Origin: Prostheceraeus crozeri
Taxonomy: Eukaryota; Platyhelminthes; Polycladida; Euryleptidae
Direction: 5' to 3'
Assembly: GCA_907163375.1 (NCBI GenBank)
Contig: CAJQUW010001859.1
Span: 310,001-374,000 of the forward strand
Length of the DNA: 64,000 nucleotides
Every line of letters starts with the position of its first letter. The first letter of the stretch is position 1. The notes under the pieces were generated by a model. That model ran no database searches. It had not been told where the DNA came from and saw nothing but the letters and a program-made list of their open reading frames with translations. Below, piece after piece: positions 30,901-46,077 of this stretch. The position numbers and the translations under genes were made by a program.

Positions 30901-33900
30901 TTTCATAACAAGCCACATCCATGTTTAGTAGGTTGCCACTGAATGATAGAACTACAACAAACATCCTATGAAATCGAAAAAAGATCTGAAGGAAGTATCT
31001 GAAGATAAGTTAAGAAAACAAAAGACACTATAGGATATCATATCAAGATGCTACATTTCCATTGCATATCAGTGTTATGAAATTGATAAATGAAGGTAAA
31101 TCAGACGATGTCAACAAACAAACCATATACTCGTACATGCCTTCATGTACTATTCATACTCTGGGCAGGACAAAGAAATGATTTACTATGCCAGTCACCC
31201 AGCCAACCAACTACACGTGAATTTTAAGACATGATCGACTTATAACCTCATTCAACGCGTTACACGATTAATCAATAATTACTGAATGATAAGACAAGGT
31301 TGTCTGTAAATAATGGTAATAATGTGATAATATGTAATTTTCGTCATTGATCTTTTAAATCACCATCACGTATGTACTTTGAGAATCATGATTTTGAAAA
31401 GGATGATTGTATCAAAAATGAGAGTACTATCTACAACATGCTTACTTACAATGCGTGGTTTCGGTGCAATCTTTTCTAAAATTTCTATGAAAACAAAAGA
31501 TGTCTGTGCAAGGTCAATAAGCATTTAAATGAAAATAATAGACAGCATCATTAGGGGCTGCTTATCAATTGAATGTCAAAATCTTACCAACATATTACAG
31601 ATTAGTAGTACCCTCTTAGATAAGTAATAAAACTAACGTTTGAATTCACAATATGTTTCAGGATGGTGAAAGCGTCAACACGATTCATAGTCAAAGCTTG
31701 ACTCCATTTTAGGCCTACTAATCAAAATTATTAAAAAGAATGCTAGAAATCAATTATACAATTTGAGACAATGTCTAATGCCACTAACAGCAGGGTTTTT
31801 TATGATCAGAGAACATGCTTTATGATATGCGCTTAGGAAGGAAAATGCACAAATGAATCACTTGAAATATTCATGAAGTGATCCTGCAATAATTAGACAG
31901 TTCATAGACAAACATCGCACTTGTAGTAATAAGTTTGTTAGAGATAAAGAGTGATACATACCCATTTATGAGTATATATTCCTGCAAATTAAATGGAGGT
32001 GATAAACAAAATATATCGATTTTTCAAATATCTCTTTAAACTAATAGGATACATTTTCCTCTCAATGCCACTATGTACCATAATCCCATCTTTGAATATG
32101 TAAAAACAAAACTTAACTTTGAGATGTTTCAATTGTATCAATTTTCAGCAATGTAAGTGTGATCAAAGACATTATAGTATAATAAATGCAAACTCCAGCA
32201 GCAATAAAACTGTCAAAATAATATTGATTGTAACTCCTTTTATCGGCTATGAATGGGTAATTGTAAGAAAGGTACAGGAATGTTTGTGTACGTAGTGAAT
32301 CCGATCTGCAAATGTAAACCAAATCAGATTTCGCGAAGAGCCGATGCAGTGACTCGTTTGGTGTTGAAAACTATGTACCGGTATTTAGATTCTTTGTAAA
32401 AAATCTTTACAACAATTCGTTTGTCAAATTTTCCATCATATCGTGATTTTGTTCCTGTGTATATTTCTTTGTAATACCGCTTGTTGTATTCACAAATACA
32501 GAATTATTATATAATAATTAACTTATTCTAACGAACTGTTTGTACACTTTGTAGGTCTTTGTAAAATAACTTATTATAATAAGCGTTCATGAATTGAAAA
32601 ATTTGGAAACATTTCAGTGGAAATAAAGGAACTTTACAAAATTGTCAAAGTGAAAGCTCTTTGTGATGCTTCCCTCAATTTTTTTTAATCATTCGAAATC
32701 TAATTGAAAGAGTCAATGGTCACTTATGTTGAAGCACATATTGCTAGCTTCGCAAAAATAACAAAAATGTACAAAGTGATTATTTTTTTGAAATCACTTG
32801 ATCTTCTCAGACCAGGTGGAACAAAACATTAGAACACGAATCTCCGAATGATGGATGACTCGTTCATGTGCACAGATCTTTATGAAAATGTATTCATGCA
32901 CGTGGCTTTCAGCATGTACAGGGTTTGTTGCATTGATACTACAGAATCAATGTGGCATGCATTACACATCATATAACATTAAATAAGACTGGAAGACATG
33001 AGAATCCGATTGAATATTGACATTCTCAGATATTCCGGTTTCATAATCAACTCTTTTAGAATTGTAATTTCGCTTTAATAAATTTGAATACAGAAAACGC
33101 AGAAATGAGAATGATTGGCATCAAAGCATGATTATTTGGTTTGCGTATTAAGTTGCGATTTTTCTCTCCTCTTACAATTGAATGTAGCATTGAAGCTGTT
33201 TTTAAATCACAATTGAAACATTTCAAGAAACCCGTTGCCGTAGACGTTAAAGTAGAATGTGGACGGTCACTGATTGAAAGCAATAATCAATCACCAATGG
33301 TTTCTATTAACAAAAGTCAATATTGGCATCGGCAAGACGATGTTAGGAATTGCACAACTCTCTAATGAAGTCGGCATGTGATTCATTTATCAAATTTTTG
33401 AAGATCACTTGGGAACACGTTGAGAAGAATGAAAACAATCATAAAAACACATCGATTAACCTTCTGCAGATGTCCAGATGTTTTGAATAAAATTGAAACA
33501 ATAGCTTTCGTTATCCTTTCATCTATTTAAGTAATAGATCTGTGGAATGTATTACTGTGACAATATTTAAATAAAATACAAGCTGCTATTTCTTCTCAAT
33601 GCAAACTCAAGGACAAAGCAATACAATCGACGCCAATCTCAAGCAATTGAGTTTGACCTTGAAGTATAGTAAATGTGCCAGAATGTTTGTCTTATCTGCA
33701 AACCCATCCTACGTTAATTCATGTGAAAGCAAAGACAAATCTTTTGAACACAAATTGACCAATGCATGTATCAAAAGCATGTGCAATGAGCCATGAAAAC
33801 CCAAAGAGATTCTTCAACGAAAAGATCACAAAGAAATTCCAAATAGTATAGTCGTAATTCTAAATTGTAGTTGTAGGGGTATGATTACAATGAATTATAT

Positions 33901-36420
33901 GTAGGCTAATAGTGTTAGCGAACACTGTTAGGCTAACAAATCTCTAGGAGTGAGATTCACCGATTGAAATTATCCTGTCAGAAACAATTCACTATCTAAC
34001 ACTGCTTCTGTGCGGTCACCCCTGGTTGTCATCAACCAGCAAGTATCTTGTACTCCAAATTAACACCCCATACAGTGGTCGATGTTGCGGTAGCTCGTAG
34101 TAATGTAATTGTTTCAGAGGCAAGACTACGCATTCTAAAATTGTATTTCAGTCATGAAGACCATTTTCTACTAGCTTTAGAGACCCTGCACATTGAAAGC
34201 AATGTCAAATGTGTGCAAGCGTAGCATTTTCTTTATTTACTTATTCCGTGCGTCGGAAATTTTCTACTGATTTTGATTGCAATTTGTTCTTAATTCTTTT
34301 TCTGGAATTTTACCCTAAATATTGCAAGATCATCGATATCTATGGGAACTGTAATCGTCACCTACCGCATATTAATCATTATTTCATGCATCTGTTTCGT
34401 AAATAAAAATGAAGGATTGGCATACGACATTTTTTTTCTATGTATGCGATTCCGTCGATTTAAGGGAGAGATTTTCTTTTGCAGCACTTTTTATCCAAGC
34501 CCATTTGCAGCAAGTACTATAGCAAGTACTATAGCTCAATTTTTGAAAATTGAAATAGTGTCCAAAATTGTCTAACGAGGGAAAGTAAATTTTTGTACCA
34601 GCATTCCACTAACTCAATAATTGCTTGAAAACGTTTTGCAAGCATTTGAGCATCAGCAAATCCCAGTTTATGTGAAACTTCACAAGTAAAAAATTGAAAA
34701 GAAACTGAACTCTCTCTCTCTATGTATATGTGTTAATTAGAGATCTTCTTGTTGATTTCTGTAAGGAAGAAATTAGAAGAATTCCATCTATCTATCGTAT
34801 AGTTCGTGTAGCTGCACTCCATGCGTGTTGCGAATTTCCTCCGATTTCTCGTCTTCCTCTGTCTTGTCGGTCGCTTTGGAAGTAGCTCAGCGACTACTGT
34901 TCCATTGACTACCTAGATAATTCCTCTATATTGAGCAATTAACGCAATTCTGTTTACTTCAAGTATCTTTTCAAGGATTGCTTGTATGGTCTCATTCCTC
35001 GCTTCAAAGGAATTGATGTATGTCAACAAGGAGCATAATTAGCCTGTGAGGTATTTTGAAAGACATCCTTTCGTATGACATAGGCAGCTTTGCATCTCTG
35101 AAGGACGAAGTTGGAAATCGTCATTTCAGAAACCTCGTCATTTCGGCATTATCATAGGTCACTTCATTCGTCATTTGCTCATCGCTTCTATTACTGTGTC
35201 AAAAGGCTGACCATATTTTAAAGAATAAAAAAAAATTTAAAAAAATTTTATAAAAGGAAATGCCATATTTTTTATAATAGAAACGCCAGGTTCTAATATG
35301 TATTTTCCTCTTCTCTCTTATGGGCTCTAGTAGGGGTCAGGGTTGTATTTGTCAAATCATCAGCAAAATTTTTTCCACAAACACTTTTTTATGGAAATCC
35401 ATTTTTTCCTTTTGTTAGGGCGAGGTTACTCACTGACTATATAAGCAATTCATATCAAGGTTGACAGTAATGTTACCGAATACCTGATGAAAAATAGCCA
35501 AGAATATGAATGTAAATGTTTGGTTGTGAGTGAGGTAGAATCACTGTCTCTAGGCCATCTCTGATATTTGAGGGAGATTTAACAACAATACTAAAACTAT
35601 CTCTGGTTGTAATGGCACAATTATGGTAATTTGTCATCCTCTGTTTGTTGCTATTTCATGAACACCACTCAAGCTACATATTTAATGAAATCAGATGGAA
35701 AGAAAGAAATTTAGGATGGAGAATAGCTTTTCCATATTACTGAGTAAGTAATAGGCCCTAATTGGAACATTGCTATACATGTTCGTTAGAATTTTTGTGT
35801 CAATGCGTCAAATGACGTCAGAAAATGATTCATATTGGACTCGAGCTAGACGTAAATGAGATTTGCAATGGATAGCGCTATCCTTACAAGCCCTTTTCAA
35901 ATTGAAAGTGATTGTCAGGATCAGCATGTCACTCTGCTGGTTTTTGATGATTAGCAGCAAAGGATGGATGTATGTACATAGTTCTGATTGAATCCTGACT
36001 AATGAAGGGAATTCTGCGATATGAACGGCATTGATACATATTGTCGCAGGATCATTTTTTAAATTTCTATGGATAAGTATACATGTATATCGTAGTTGAT
36101 TACAAATTTCATCGTTTCAGAAACAAATGTTGTAAGCTGGCGCAAGTTTATTGTCAATCAATGCACTCGAACATTCTTTTGTAAGTTTTCAATTTGCAAC
36201 AGATGTTGTCTGTGGCGGTCGTTCGATGAACTACTCGGTCGTGGTTGGTTGTACACCACTGCTGGTTGACATCGATGTGACACAGCTACACAAGCACCTC
36301 GATGTTAGGGTGGCTGTCGTTCGAAGTGCAACTGTTGATGACAGTCCTGCCTCCATCACGTCTGCTCCCGCCGGCGTGAGTCTGCTCTTTCCGAACATTT
36401 ACAATTGTCACTAAGGCCAA
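27901..36420. other. Long stretch without recognised genes
   Basis: AT-rich and non-coding by eye. Small features only: a 13-bp tandem duplication (GCAAGTACTATA type) near 34510 and short hairpins such as AGTGTT/AACACT near 33912-33930. No RNA gene or transposon end is supported. Confidence 0.55.
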
Positions 36421-37530
36421 TGTTTTCGACCAGGTGGAGAAATTGTCTGACAATCATGGTATGAACGACCACTTCCCACACGGCTGCTCAAGTGCTGTAT
36501 TGATGTACTCGCACCATTCCTGTGCAATTTGTTTACCTGGTCACTTGAGAATGCTGAGGTTCCTGCGAAGTTCAAATCTGCTTACATGACGCCACGGTTG
36601 AAGAAAGCAGACTTGGATGCCGCTGATCTAAAATCATATCACCAGATCTCGAATCGACTGGTGTTATCCAAGCTTCTTGAGCGACTTGTTGTGAAGCAAC
36701 TGAATCAATATTTGATGGAGAACATGCTGCTTCCTGACTTGCAGTCCTGCAGTCCGCTTATAGGCAATTTCATTCGACGGAGACTGCAGTACTCAAGGTT
36801 TTGAGCGATATTCTGCTGGATCTTGATGACAGCAACCTGGCGATGCTGACATTGCTCGATCTGTCAGCACCATTTGACAGTGTGGACCACGGCGTACTTC
36901 TATTCTGTGGCGTTTGACTTTTCTTATGTTGTGGATAGATCTGTTATTGATTGGTTCCGGTCGTACCTGACTGGCAGTACAGAAGGTTCGTTCCGGTTCA
37001 TTTAGTTCGTGTTCGCTGCTTGTGTTGTGTGGGGTTCCACAGGGGTCGGTCCTCTGACCAATCATTTTCCTGGTGTGCACGCGAGATTTACTGCAACTGA
37101 TTCAGCGACATCACCTGGTGCCGCACACCAACTTTGATAATGCTCAAATTTATGGATTCTGTCTGCCAGCCACCAGTGGTGAGCTCGTTCAGACGGTGTC
37201 TGCCTGCGTGAGCTTCACTGGGTGCGGATGATCCCAGAGCGCATAAAGTTCCGCCTATGTGTTCTGACGTTCCGGTGCTTACATGGTATGGCACCGCGGT
37301 ACCTCTCTGACACTCTGCAGCTCGCCAGCAATGTCACGACACGTCGTCGTCTGCGATCTGCTGACTCCAGAGCTGTTTTAGTGCCTGAGACTTCGCGTAT
37401 GTCCCTTGGTGACTGTGCGTTCCCTGTTTCGACATCGCGTGCATTGAACAATCTTCCCTCATACATTAGATCGTCTGAATCACTTTAGGTGTTCTGACGG
37501 CGGCTGAAAACGTATCTGTTCCCCTGTAAT
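36421..37530 (+). pseudogene. L2/CR1-type LINE ORF2 fragment, RT and C-terminus
   Basis: Frame pieces in order: PLPTRLLKCCIDVLAPFLCN, LENAEVPAKFKSAYMTPRLK, ISNRLVLSKLLERLVVKQL, then (frame change) LTLLDLSAPFDSVDHGVLL, CGVPQGSV, and NFDNAQIYGF where YADDTQIYG is expected. The C-terminal block is IPERIKFRLCVLTFRCLHGM, APRYLSDTLQL, then ALNNLPSYIRS. This matches the L2/CR1 ORF2 order. The motif C aspartates are lost, stops are frequent, and an internal deletion joins the fingers/palm directly to the C-terminal domain. GC content is above its surroundings. Confidence 0.8.
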
Positions 37531-40500
37531 GAATGAATAATATCAAAGGTGCGTCGTGACACTTGTACTTCGTATGGTCAATTCGCAACCGCATGCTTCT
37601 TTTGTAATGTGCTTCAGATGCAATTTTTTGCACTGCAGCACATAGAGTAGGGATATATAGGTAGAGTGTCGATTCAAAAATGTATCTGTATACAGTGAAA
37701 AATTTTATATGAAAAGATTCAGTTTTCTGTGGAGATTGCGTTCCCGTGGTCCAAAAAATTATTTGAGCACTTTTGAAAAAAGTCAAAATTTGCCAATTTA
37801 TATACTACCGAGATGACTCTCCTATATAAGTAGTACGAAACAAGTTGGAGATCAAAAGGAATAAATATTTGCTAATAAGCATACTAACTAAGCGGAAATC
37901 AAGCTGATTATCAAGGGAATTTCATGAATTGTATTATAATGAAAGTCTTCATGAAAAAGTCACGATATTATTCGTGCTTTCTTGGCTGAAATTTCAAGTT
38001 TCTAATTCAATATTCACCGGCATGATTTTATGATTCGATCACTAAATTCATGTTTCACTTCTTGAATCTGAATAGTGATGTGGACCCATTTACATCTTTC
38101 AAAGTTAAATGAAATCATTGTCTTTGATTATATTATTTTGCTGTGCCAGTGGCAGGCTGCCTATGATATGATCACGCTTAAGAAAATACTCTTGATGTTG
38201 AGCATGAAAGTAATAACCACCCATCGAATTGCTAATTTAGCAAACATTAAATCTCCAAGGCTGTCATGAGAATCTGTGAAATACCATCATTCCTTCTGCA
38301 TTGCAATCATGATCACTCAATGCCGTGGTAATTTCTGCAAAATTGCAAAAATTTGCATATCTCACATTTGGTGACAATACCACCTGTATCTCCCTAGAGT
38401 TCATTTAATAAAATCGAAAGTGTATACACATTGGGATTTAATAAATCCGGAGTTACCACTCTACCTAAAATACCTACTCTATGCTGCAGCATTATAATCC
38501 TAGCAATAAATAAAAAAATAAATGAACAGCGAACCGCACGAACATTTTTAAGAACAATCCCTTCCTTAACCTTCTCACAAAAGTCCCACAAGCAAATAGT
38601 GCAATCTGAGACAAAACAGATATGGTGTCTGTCTTTTCGTCGGCATGGATGCGCGTAGTACAGATGAGAGGATAAAATAGAATAGATGTTCAAATGTAAG
38701 AGATTATGAATCATAAAATCAGCAAAGCTTATTAACTTATTTTAATTATATTTTCATTACATTTATATATTTCACTGAACTATGGAAAATACATCAAAAG
38801 TACCTCAAGTACAGTACAAAGGCGGTGTAACCTACATGTACGTCGACTAGCCGGTAACGGCCGGGGTTCAAACATTCTTTGCAACTCTGCATGCACCTTC
38901 CTTATGTCACTCTGCAGTGGAATATTGTGCCCTTGTTTAGACAAAAAGGTCTGACGTCCACAAGATCGACACAGCGCTCAGCAATGTCATGAAACTAATT
39001 AGACCTACTTCCACGAACTGTCAGAGACTATTGACTTTCTGGCAAAAATTTGAACAGATGCCTAGGTTTCATATGCTGCTGAAAACGCTTCTGTTGTTAA
39101 AATTTTGCTTTGAGGCTTTCCTTTGGACAGTTTTGAAAATACCATTTTGACCTGGAACCTTAATTCTTTGATTTTGTTTAAAAACTTGATTATGCGAATT
39201 GATCTATATACTGTTTACATAAAACAGTTGAGACACAGACGATATCAAGTTCTCCAGAGAAGGTTGTGAACGCTTTGCCCAACACGCCCGCAATCATTAA
39301 AAGTAATGATCGGAAGAATTTGCATTTTCAAAAAACTTCTATGCACAATAATCTGAATTCTTCGAATGTGAAGGAATTGTAGCAATCGGAACATTTTGAA
39401 GGAATTCACAGCAAAACCGCAAGTGATGAATCTATTGTTGTTATTAAACCAACACGTATTACATTTCTGTTTCTGTCCATTTAGTAAGTTCCTAAATCTG
39501 CCGTCGATTTGTTTTTCTTTTGTGTTCTTTTAAAGCGATTCGCTTTAACAGCACAATTCCATCTCACGTGTGTACAAGGCTTCAAGCTACGCGTGAAATT
39601 CAAGCACGTGTGACAACACGTGCATAGGCCTGTACAGTAGAGTTGCACTGTAAACTGCAGACAGCAAATATTCGTTAAAATTAACAGCCAAAATTAGTTT
39701 CACGGCTTTTTACAATCTGAACTGTATCCGTTAAAACTTACGCTGTTCAATTTATATTAGCAGACTTTAACTGTTACGTTATTAATCATCAAATCGTGAC
39801 GTCATCATTTTTAGAAGAGATATTTGTGAAGCTTTTCTGTGACGTTAAGTGGTTATTTTAGCTGTTTTTAACGTGGTGCAGTTTGCAGTGTGCTTAAAAT
39901 GACATTAGCTAGAAAAACCACCGTTGTTTGAGTGTTTTACATATTGAGCAATCCTCGTGAAAAAATAGAGAACAGCCTGCAAGTTCAATGTTTTTCGTAT
40001 AATTCAAAATGACTCTATGATATTGAGACCTTTTATTAATTAAATAAACGAATGCAACAAATCAGCAGAAAAATTCAGGAGTATTTCTCTGTCATTAATT
40101 TTTCAACTCTTCACATTTTTGACTTGATTGTGTCAATAAAATGAAGAAGTTTCACTGAAACTGCATCACATGTCCCTGTGTTTTGCTAGCATTGATTGTG
40201 CGACATAATCGATATAGGCTCAAGCAGCGAGCTTGCAACAGATTTTGTTGTAGACATCGATGGTTTGTGACTGTTTCGGTATTTCAATCATCTGATCTGT
40301 AGGCCTATCGAGATTTGTAAAACAAATTTGTACGGTGCTGCATTTTGACAGTTATAGTACAGTTCCTCTGGTATGCGAAATAGAACGTTGAATGTTCGAG
40401 TTTTTGTGCAAAGTCAAATGTTTTCGCATATTTCTTAGTGTCACAGCTGCAACTTTCATTTGCTCTGCCTGCGCATAAAGCAGTCATTCATTAATGATTA

Positions 40501-41843
40501 GAATCTGACACACGAGCATCGACCACTGTCGCATGAACGATCCGCCAAGAGTTCCTGATCCAAGAAGAAAAAGCGAAAATGCAAAGTGTACAAGCTGCAT
40601 CAAGCTGCGCGTATCCGATGTACAAATACGCAATAAAGGCTAAGGTGAGGGACTATACAGGTGATTTCTGCCGTAGAATAGTAAATTGATATCAAGCATA
40701 ATCAATTCTTCATGAACTCCTTTATGGATGAAAGGTCAAGTGTATGACGTAGTATGTATGAGTGTGTGAGTGTGAGAAGTAGTTCAGTCAATATATATTT
40801 TAACCCGCCACAAATTGCAACAGTTTCATGAGTGAGTTCATCTTGTAGAGAAGACGCGTTTACGCACCCTTGTCTTGTAGATAACTTTCCTAGGTACCTG
40901 TAGGGTACAAATTGATAAAGATTTGTATAAGATAGGACACAAATTTTATTTTTTCCATCAATAAGCGAAGCATTTTTGCAAGTACTCTCCTGTGAATATT
41001 CATAGAAATTCAAGCATGTCTTTCAAAAACGAATTTATATCAGTTCACATCTCCAGGAACTTTAAAAGAATGCGCATTGGATGATAAGTGCGCGCTTTCG
41101 GCCTAGCGGCTTGATAAGCTATGTGTTTTCATAAGACGGCAGTTGCAAAAGGTAATCGTTTATTGATGGCATAACTCGCAGATTTGTGGCTTTACTTGTA
41201 CAAATCTGTATCAGATTGCATTAGCAGATTGTTACAAATGTTGTCGGACTAGTGACTGAAAAATCTAGCCGTTTGGAACAGACATAATTCAGAAAACAGC
41301 TGACATTGGTGAGAGCCATGTGGAAGGTAAATGCAGCAAGTGAGAGCAAGCTGAAGTGACTCATTTTGATTGGCTGTTGCTATCTGAGTTTGCAATTTCA
41401 TTGGAGTAAGCGCGTTTTTATATTTCGAAAAGATTCGTGACTTCAAGTAGAAAGTTCAAGGTGCTCCACTAGATTTTCCTAGATTTTTGATATGTTGATA
41501 AGGGAATTTTTCTCTACAAGATGAACCCACTCTTGAAACTATTGCAATTTGTGGCGGGTTGATGTGTAATTCGCAGTAGATTGCCTGGATTAAAGGTGCA
41601 TGATATGCGGCAGTGAAATATGCCCCATGAAAGTCGAAGATCAGTAAAGAATGGAGACAGCAGAACGCAGAATTATCCGTTTCATGATGGTCGTATCTTC
41701 GAAGGACAGGTTCGCTTTTTCCATGCTTCTCCAGCTTCTCGGAGTAGAAGACATCACGGCCGTCTTGAAAAGAAACAGTATTAGATAGTTCGGGCATGCT
41801 GTCCAACTGTGTCAAGAAGGCGTATGGCGTGGACCTACCGTGA
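37531..41843. other. No recognised gene
   Basis: Anonymous sequence. Short ORFs only, none with an identifiable domain. Confidence 0.55.
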
Positions 41844-42017
41844 CCAGCACCGAGAGGCCGCCCTAAGATGAAGTGGCGCGAAACGGCACTTGCTGATTGC
41901 AAGGTGCTTGACCTGAAGGACAGTGATGCTGCCAACCGTGATTTGTGGAGAAAATCCATCAGGAGAAGCCGTCCTCTCTTACGAAAGGTAGATAATGGGC
42001 GCGAGACGAAAAAGTAA
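41844..42017 (+). pseudogene. RTE-type LINE ORF2 extreme C-terminus
   Basis: A 57-codon plus-strand frame reads GRPKMKWRETALADCKVLDL, then DAANRDLWRKSIRRSRPLL and ends TAA. It matches the last block of RTE-like ORF2 (GRPRRRW.D...D......DR..WR). Upstream coding is lost. The longer minus-strand ORF over the same bases is a shadow. Confidence 0.62.
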
Positions 42018-42429
42018 AAGTAAAGTAAGCGAGTACGCAAATTTCTGCATTAACTGTCATCAAGAACGTCGAATCGACATTGCGCTACTGAGACGCTATT
42101 TTGTATTATATAATGAGAAGAGTTTGCATAATTTTGACCTATTTAACAAATGCATTTTGACCTAATAGCAATAAGGGTCTACATATTAAAATTTCATGTG
42201 ATCTTGAAACAAATAATCACATTTATTTCTACGTAAAATGAAACAGCCGCATTCCTTCTCGGTAATGCTATAAGATGTCAGAAATTCATTCAATTACTTA
42301 TACATGTCTATTGCGTTATCTCTACTATGGCGTTTGAGTCAATGAATACAAAGTGACGCATACCTTTTGGAGTGAAATTTCTCTTCTCCCTCAAAATACA
42401 GCAGAAACCATGAAATGGAAATCTATCTT

Positions 42430-42756
42430 GCTAAAAAAGATCGAAGTGGTCCAAAACCGATCCATTAACTTCCTGACAAACAATAAACTACACGACCACT
42501 TATATTCATAAACAAATCTAAGCAGCTTACCAAGATCACAACAACAACTAGCATCATCCGCAAAAGAAAGCTTGCATGGCATGGACACGTAAAGCGAAGC
42601 ACATGCCCGTCATTGAAGGATTCAGAAGCAAAAAGACGATGCAGATGACCCCATCGAAGTTGGAGAGACGGCGTCAAAGAGAGGAGTGACCTGGATTGGA
42701 CTCAAGTGAATAAACTACCTCAAAATCGAGAAATGTGGAGGAAATTGTGCAAGTGA
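42430..42756 (+). pseudogene. RTE-type LINE ORF2 C-terminal fragment
   Basis: Frame pieces: KKIEVVQNRSINFLTNNKLH, then IIRKRKLAWHGHVKRSTCPS (the RRLRWLGHV block), and after an in-frame TGA HRSWRDGVKERSDLDWTQVN and NREMWRKLCK. This is a second RTE-like LINE tail 400 bases from the one at 41844. It is not the same copy because both contain the final WR(K) block. Confidence 0.65.
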
Positions 42757-45700
42757 CGCATTATCCGAAGGTGGAGAAGGCGTTTCAAGAAGAAGACTTA
42801 TCACAATGGAAAATTACTATCACATTAAGAGTGAGTTCAAAATTATTGCGTTGCAATCTTATCTGCAGTACTTTGTACAGAATATGCAAGTAATTTTGTC
42901 GTTCATGAAGTTGAATAAAGCTTATGTCAAAAGTGCGGTTCAAGCCGCAATCAGGGAAGAAAGGTAATTTTCTGAAAGTGAATTGAATTCAACGCTTAGA
43001 GATCAAGCAGGCTCCGAATGATTACCCATTTATTCTCAAGAGAAGATTTCAACACTAAATTTCAAGAGAACATGATATTTGAGCAATATGTGAGGAGAAT
43101 TTATCTTGTTTATGCAAATACGGTTGAAGAGGAAGAGATGCCGTTCGTGACTTTTGTTGTAAAATGCGACATCAAACATTCTATACAAAATATTCTCAAG
43201 TTCATTCATTTTTAGACACATCGACTCATAACATTTAAGCAATGAATAAAATCGAATATGAATTGCATATAAGCATACATAAATATGACTCGCATTTATA
43301 TATATCTACTGACAAAAATGTGACATTGCTTAGTTACTGGGAATAGCCTCTTTGTGAAAGCAAGCAATGGGAAATTCGCAGAGACAGTAATTACACTTTA
43401 TGATAGAGCAAATAAAGTGCAAATATTATCGGCTTGCCTAACACATATTGGAATGTGGGAGAATGACGACATAGGGCTAATGGCGACACCGGCGATATTT
43501 AGTCATCAAGTCAACGGTGGAACCCGATCGTTTTTGTATGAGAAAATTGAGATGATGTGATGACTCTCGATCAATCAGATTCGAATGTCTCTCGTTCAAT
43601 CATTTCTCAGCTGCAATTGAAATCCAAATGACAATTTGACTTTTCTACCGAAGACTGAGATGAGTGAATTTATAGCAGGAAGACATAATGTTAGTGCTCT
43701 ATTATTTTAGAGTTAACGAGGAAGATGAAAATGCGTAGAACATGTCGGTAAGTTGATTTTAAGTAGCCTAAAATAAACAATATAAAATCCATTGCAGTGA
43801 GGTGATCACGATACTTGTCGCCATTAACCCATTTCAAAAAAGGGTGATGTAACTGATGCACCATGTCTCATACAGCTTACATCCTATTGCTTGACCTTAA
43901 AACTTACATATACAGGCTTAACATCTGGAGGAAGCTCACATTTGTCCTCTTGTCTCGTTATGCTATGATGTGGTAGTTCAATGTATATCTATATATGAAA
44001 TCGGGCATTAAAAAGAAATAAAGGCATTAAAATTAAAAGAAAGACATTGCCACGAAATGAGTGCTGACACTAAGCTGCCTCGTGATGCTTTTTTATTGTG
44101 ACTTCTGCGGCCATAACGTGCACGTGTGATAATTTACTGGCTATTGACAATATTTCATGTGAAAAATAATGCGCGAATTTTGATTGTTCATTGAGCACAG
44201 TCCAACACATATAGTGCGGCAGACCGGCTGGATTTCTCGCACATTGTTCATTATTTTTTCTGATTCTACTCATGCTTGCAAAGGATACTAACTACCTGAA
44301 TATTATTAGCATCTATAGTTATTACCGTATTCTTAAATTCATAGTTTGGTTTTACTTACTGCGTGGTACGATTTTCGACTAAGGTTCGCCCGTGCTAAGT
44401 TGACTATCAGAATTACGAGGGTATTTTTATATTTAACATATTCTTAAGCTAATTTTTAAGTTTTTTCATTCCTTATATCAATTTACTACCCTGGATTGCT
44501 TCGATGGTTACCAGCAGAATTCCAATAGAATGTTTAGGTTATCACAAGTTGTGGAAATCTAACTCAAATTTCTTATTAAAATGGTAGACTTTTAATGTCG
44601 ACTCTAAAACAAGAAGGATAATACGCTTCAAGCTTTTAGTAAAACAGGCATGTAGATTGAAGATTCCGCAACTGTTAATGATTAACTACTAATCAGTTAA
44701 ACCGACTCTATCAAAATTACAAGCAATAAAATATCCAGAAAACTGGATTGCTATTCCCGACCTATGTCGCCACTATCCATCTTATGCGTTGCCTTTATCT
44801 ACCCCATGGGTAATGCCGACAAAATCGAACTTCTCCAAAAATCAAAATATCTTTAGTTGGGAAGTGAGATGGACATTGATACTGCTCCTACTATATCTGT
44901 GGGTGTCAACAGTAGTTGTGACTGAAAATTGAAACATGGAGCCTGACAGATTGACAGAAATCCGTAATAACACAAAGGTGTCCCACTCTCCATTCTCCCC
45001 CGCACTTCTGCAATTTAAAGGCTTACATCAAATTGTGCTTGAGATTACAGATTGTTAAACAAGTAAATAATTCGAGAAACTACACAAATTCTAAACCGAA
45101 ATGTAAACACTTCAGAGTAATTATCTTTGCAAAACTTGCCAGAACTTAATAATGGAAGTCAAGGAATAAGCATCAAATTATTATTAAATCATTTATCAGA
45201 TATCAAATTAGTCAATTGCTGATTTGGAAAGCCTTCTCTAGAAAATCTGATATTTCAATCTTGACTCTAAATTACTATCTATTCTAAATCTTGTAAAACA
45301 AATAGACACTCTACGTGCCCGGAAAAGTAAATTTATGTATAGATATTTTTATATGTCAAATGATCATTTTCAAAAACATTTCGCTTATAGACACCATGAT
45401 TTAGTATGAGATCAGATTGAAATGCTTGATAACTAACATTCAAGCAGAGTTTCTGTCATAAAGTTTTGTTTATTATATACATCATGGAGCTTTGATGTAG
45501 GCCTACTCTATATCATCAGGGGCCCATAGTTTCTATTGGGATACGTTGAAATACGTATTTTCACGTATCCGAATACGCTCAAAAGTAGTCATCATTTGCT
45601 TGATGTTTGGACTAAAAAACCGATACTTTTGCAGCAAAACGTATGTATGACTCTAGATGGTTACCATGCTTTGGATAGAAAATCTTCTTGTTTAGTTGCA

Positions 45701-46077
45701 AAATGATTGTGTGAGCAAAACTGAGCATACGTTCTTAAATATTTATAATTTATGAGAAAATTTGAGATTAAGATACATTTGCCATCTCTGACATGTCAAA
45801 TCGTCATGTCAGATGGAGTTCACATCCGACAAATCTGACAAAACCCTTACTTACATCCGCGGAAAGTCTGAGTTTGGCTTGCCTTTCCGTGTGAACATGG
45901 TTTAAAAGAACTCCTTTAAGCATGCTGCATTAAACCTTGAACAGTCTGGTATTGCTGTGAGACATGCTCTAAGATCACATAAGAACTGAACTTTAGCGAA
46001 ATAAAATGCTCAGATATATTTTGTCAGCATCGTAGGAAATTGTCTCCGCTAGAATCTCTCTGCAATTCGAGTGATTC
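42757..46077. other. No recognised gene; one 32-bp near-palindrome
   Basis: AT-rich sequence without supported genes. At 45539-45570 GGATACGTTGAAATA is followed by a near-complementary CGTATTTTCACGTATCC, a likely hairpin of unknown role. Confidence 0.55.

Noticed and set aside
28000-36000. Host gene exons in the anonymous region
   Set aside because: Short ORFs exist but none has flanking splice sites plus a recognisable domain, so no gene could be supported.
41456-42040. 194-codon minus-strand ORF
   Set aside because: No domain; it overlaps antisense to a plus-strand LINE tail (41844-42017) that does match a known pattern.
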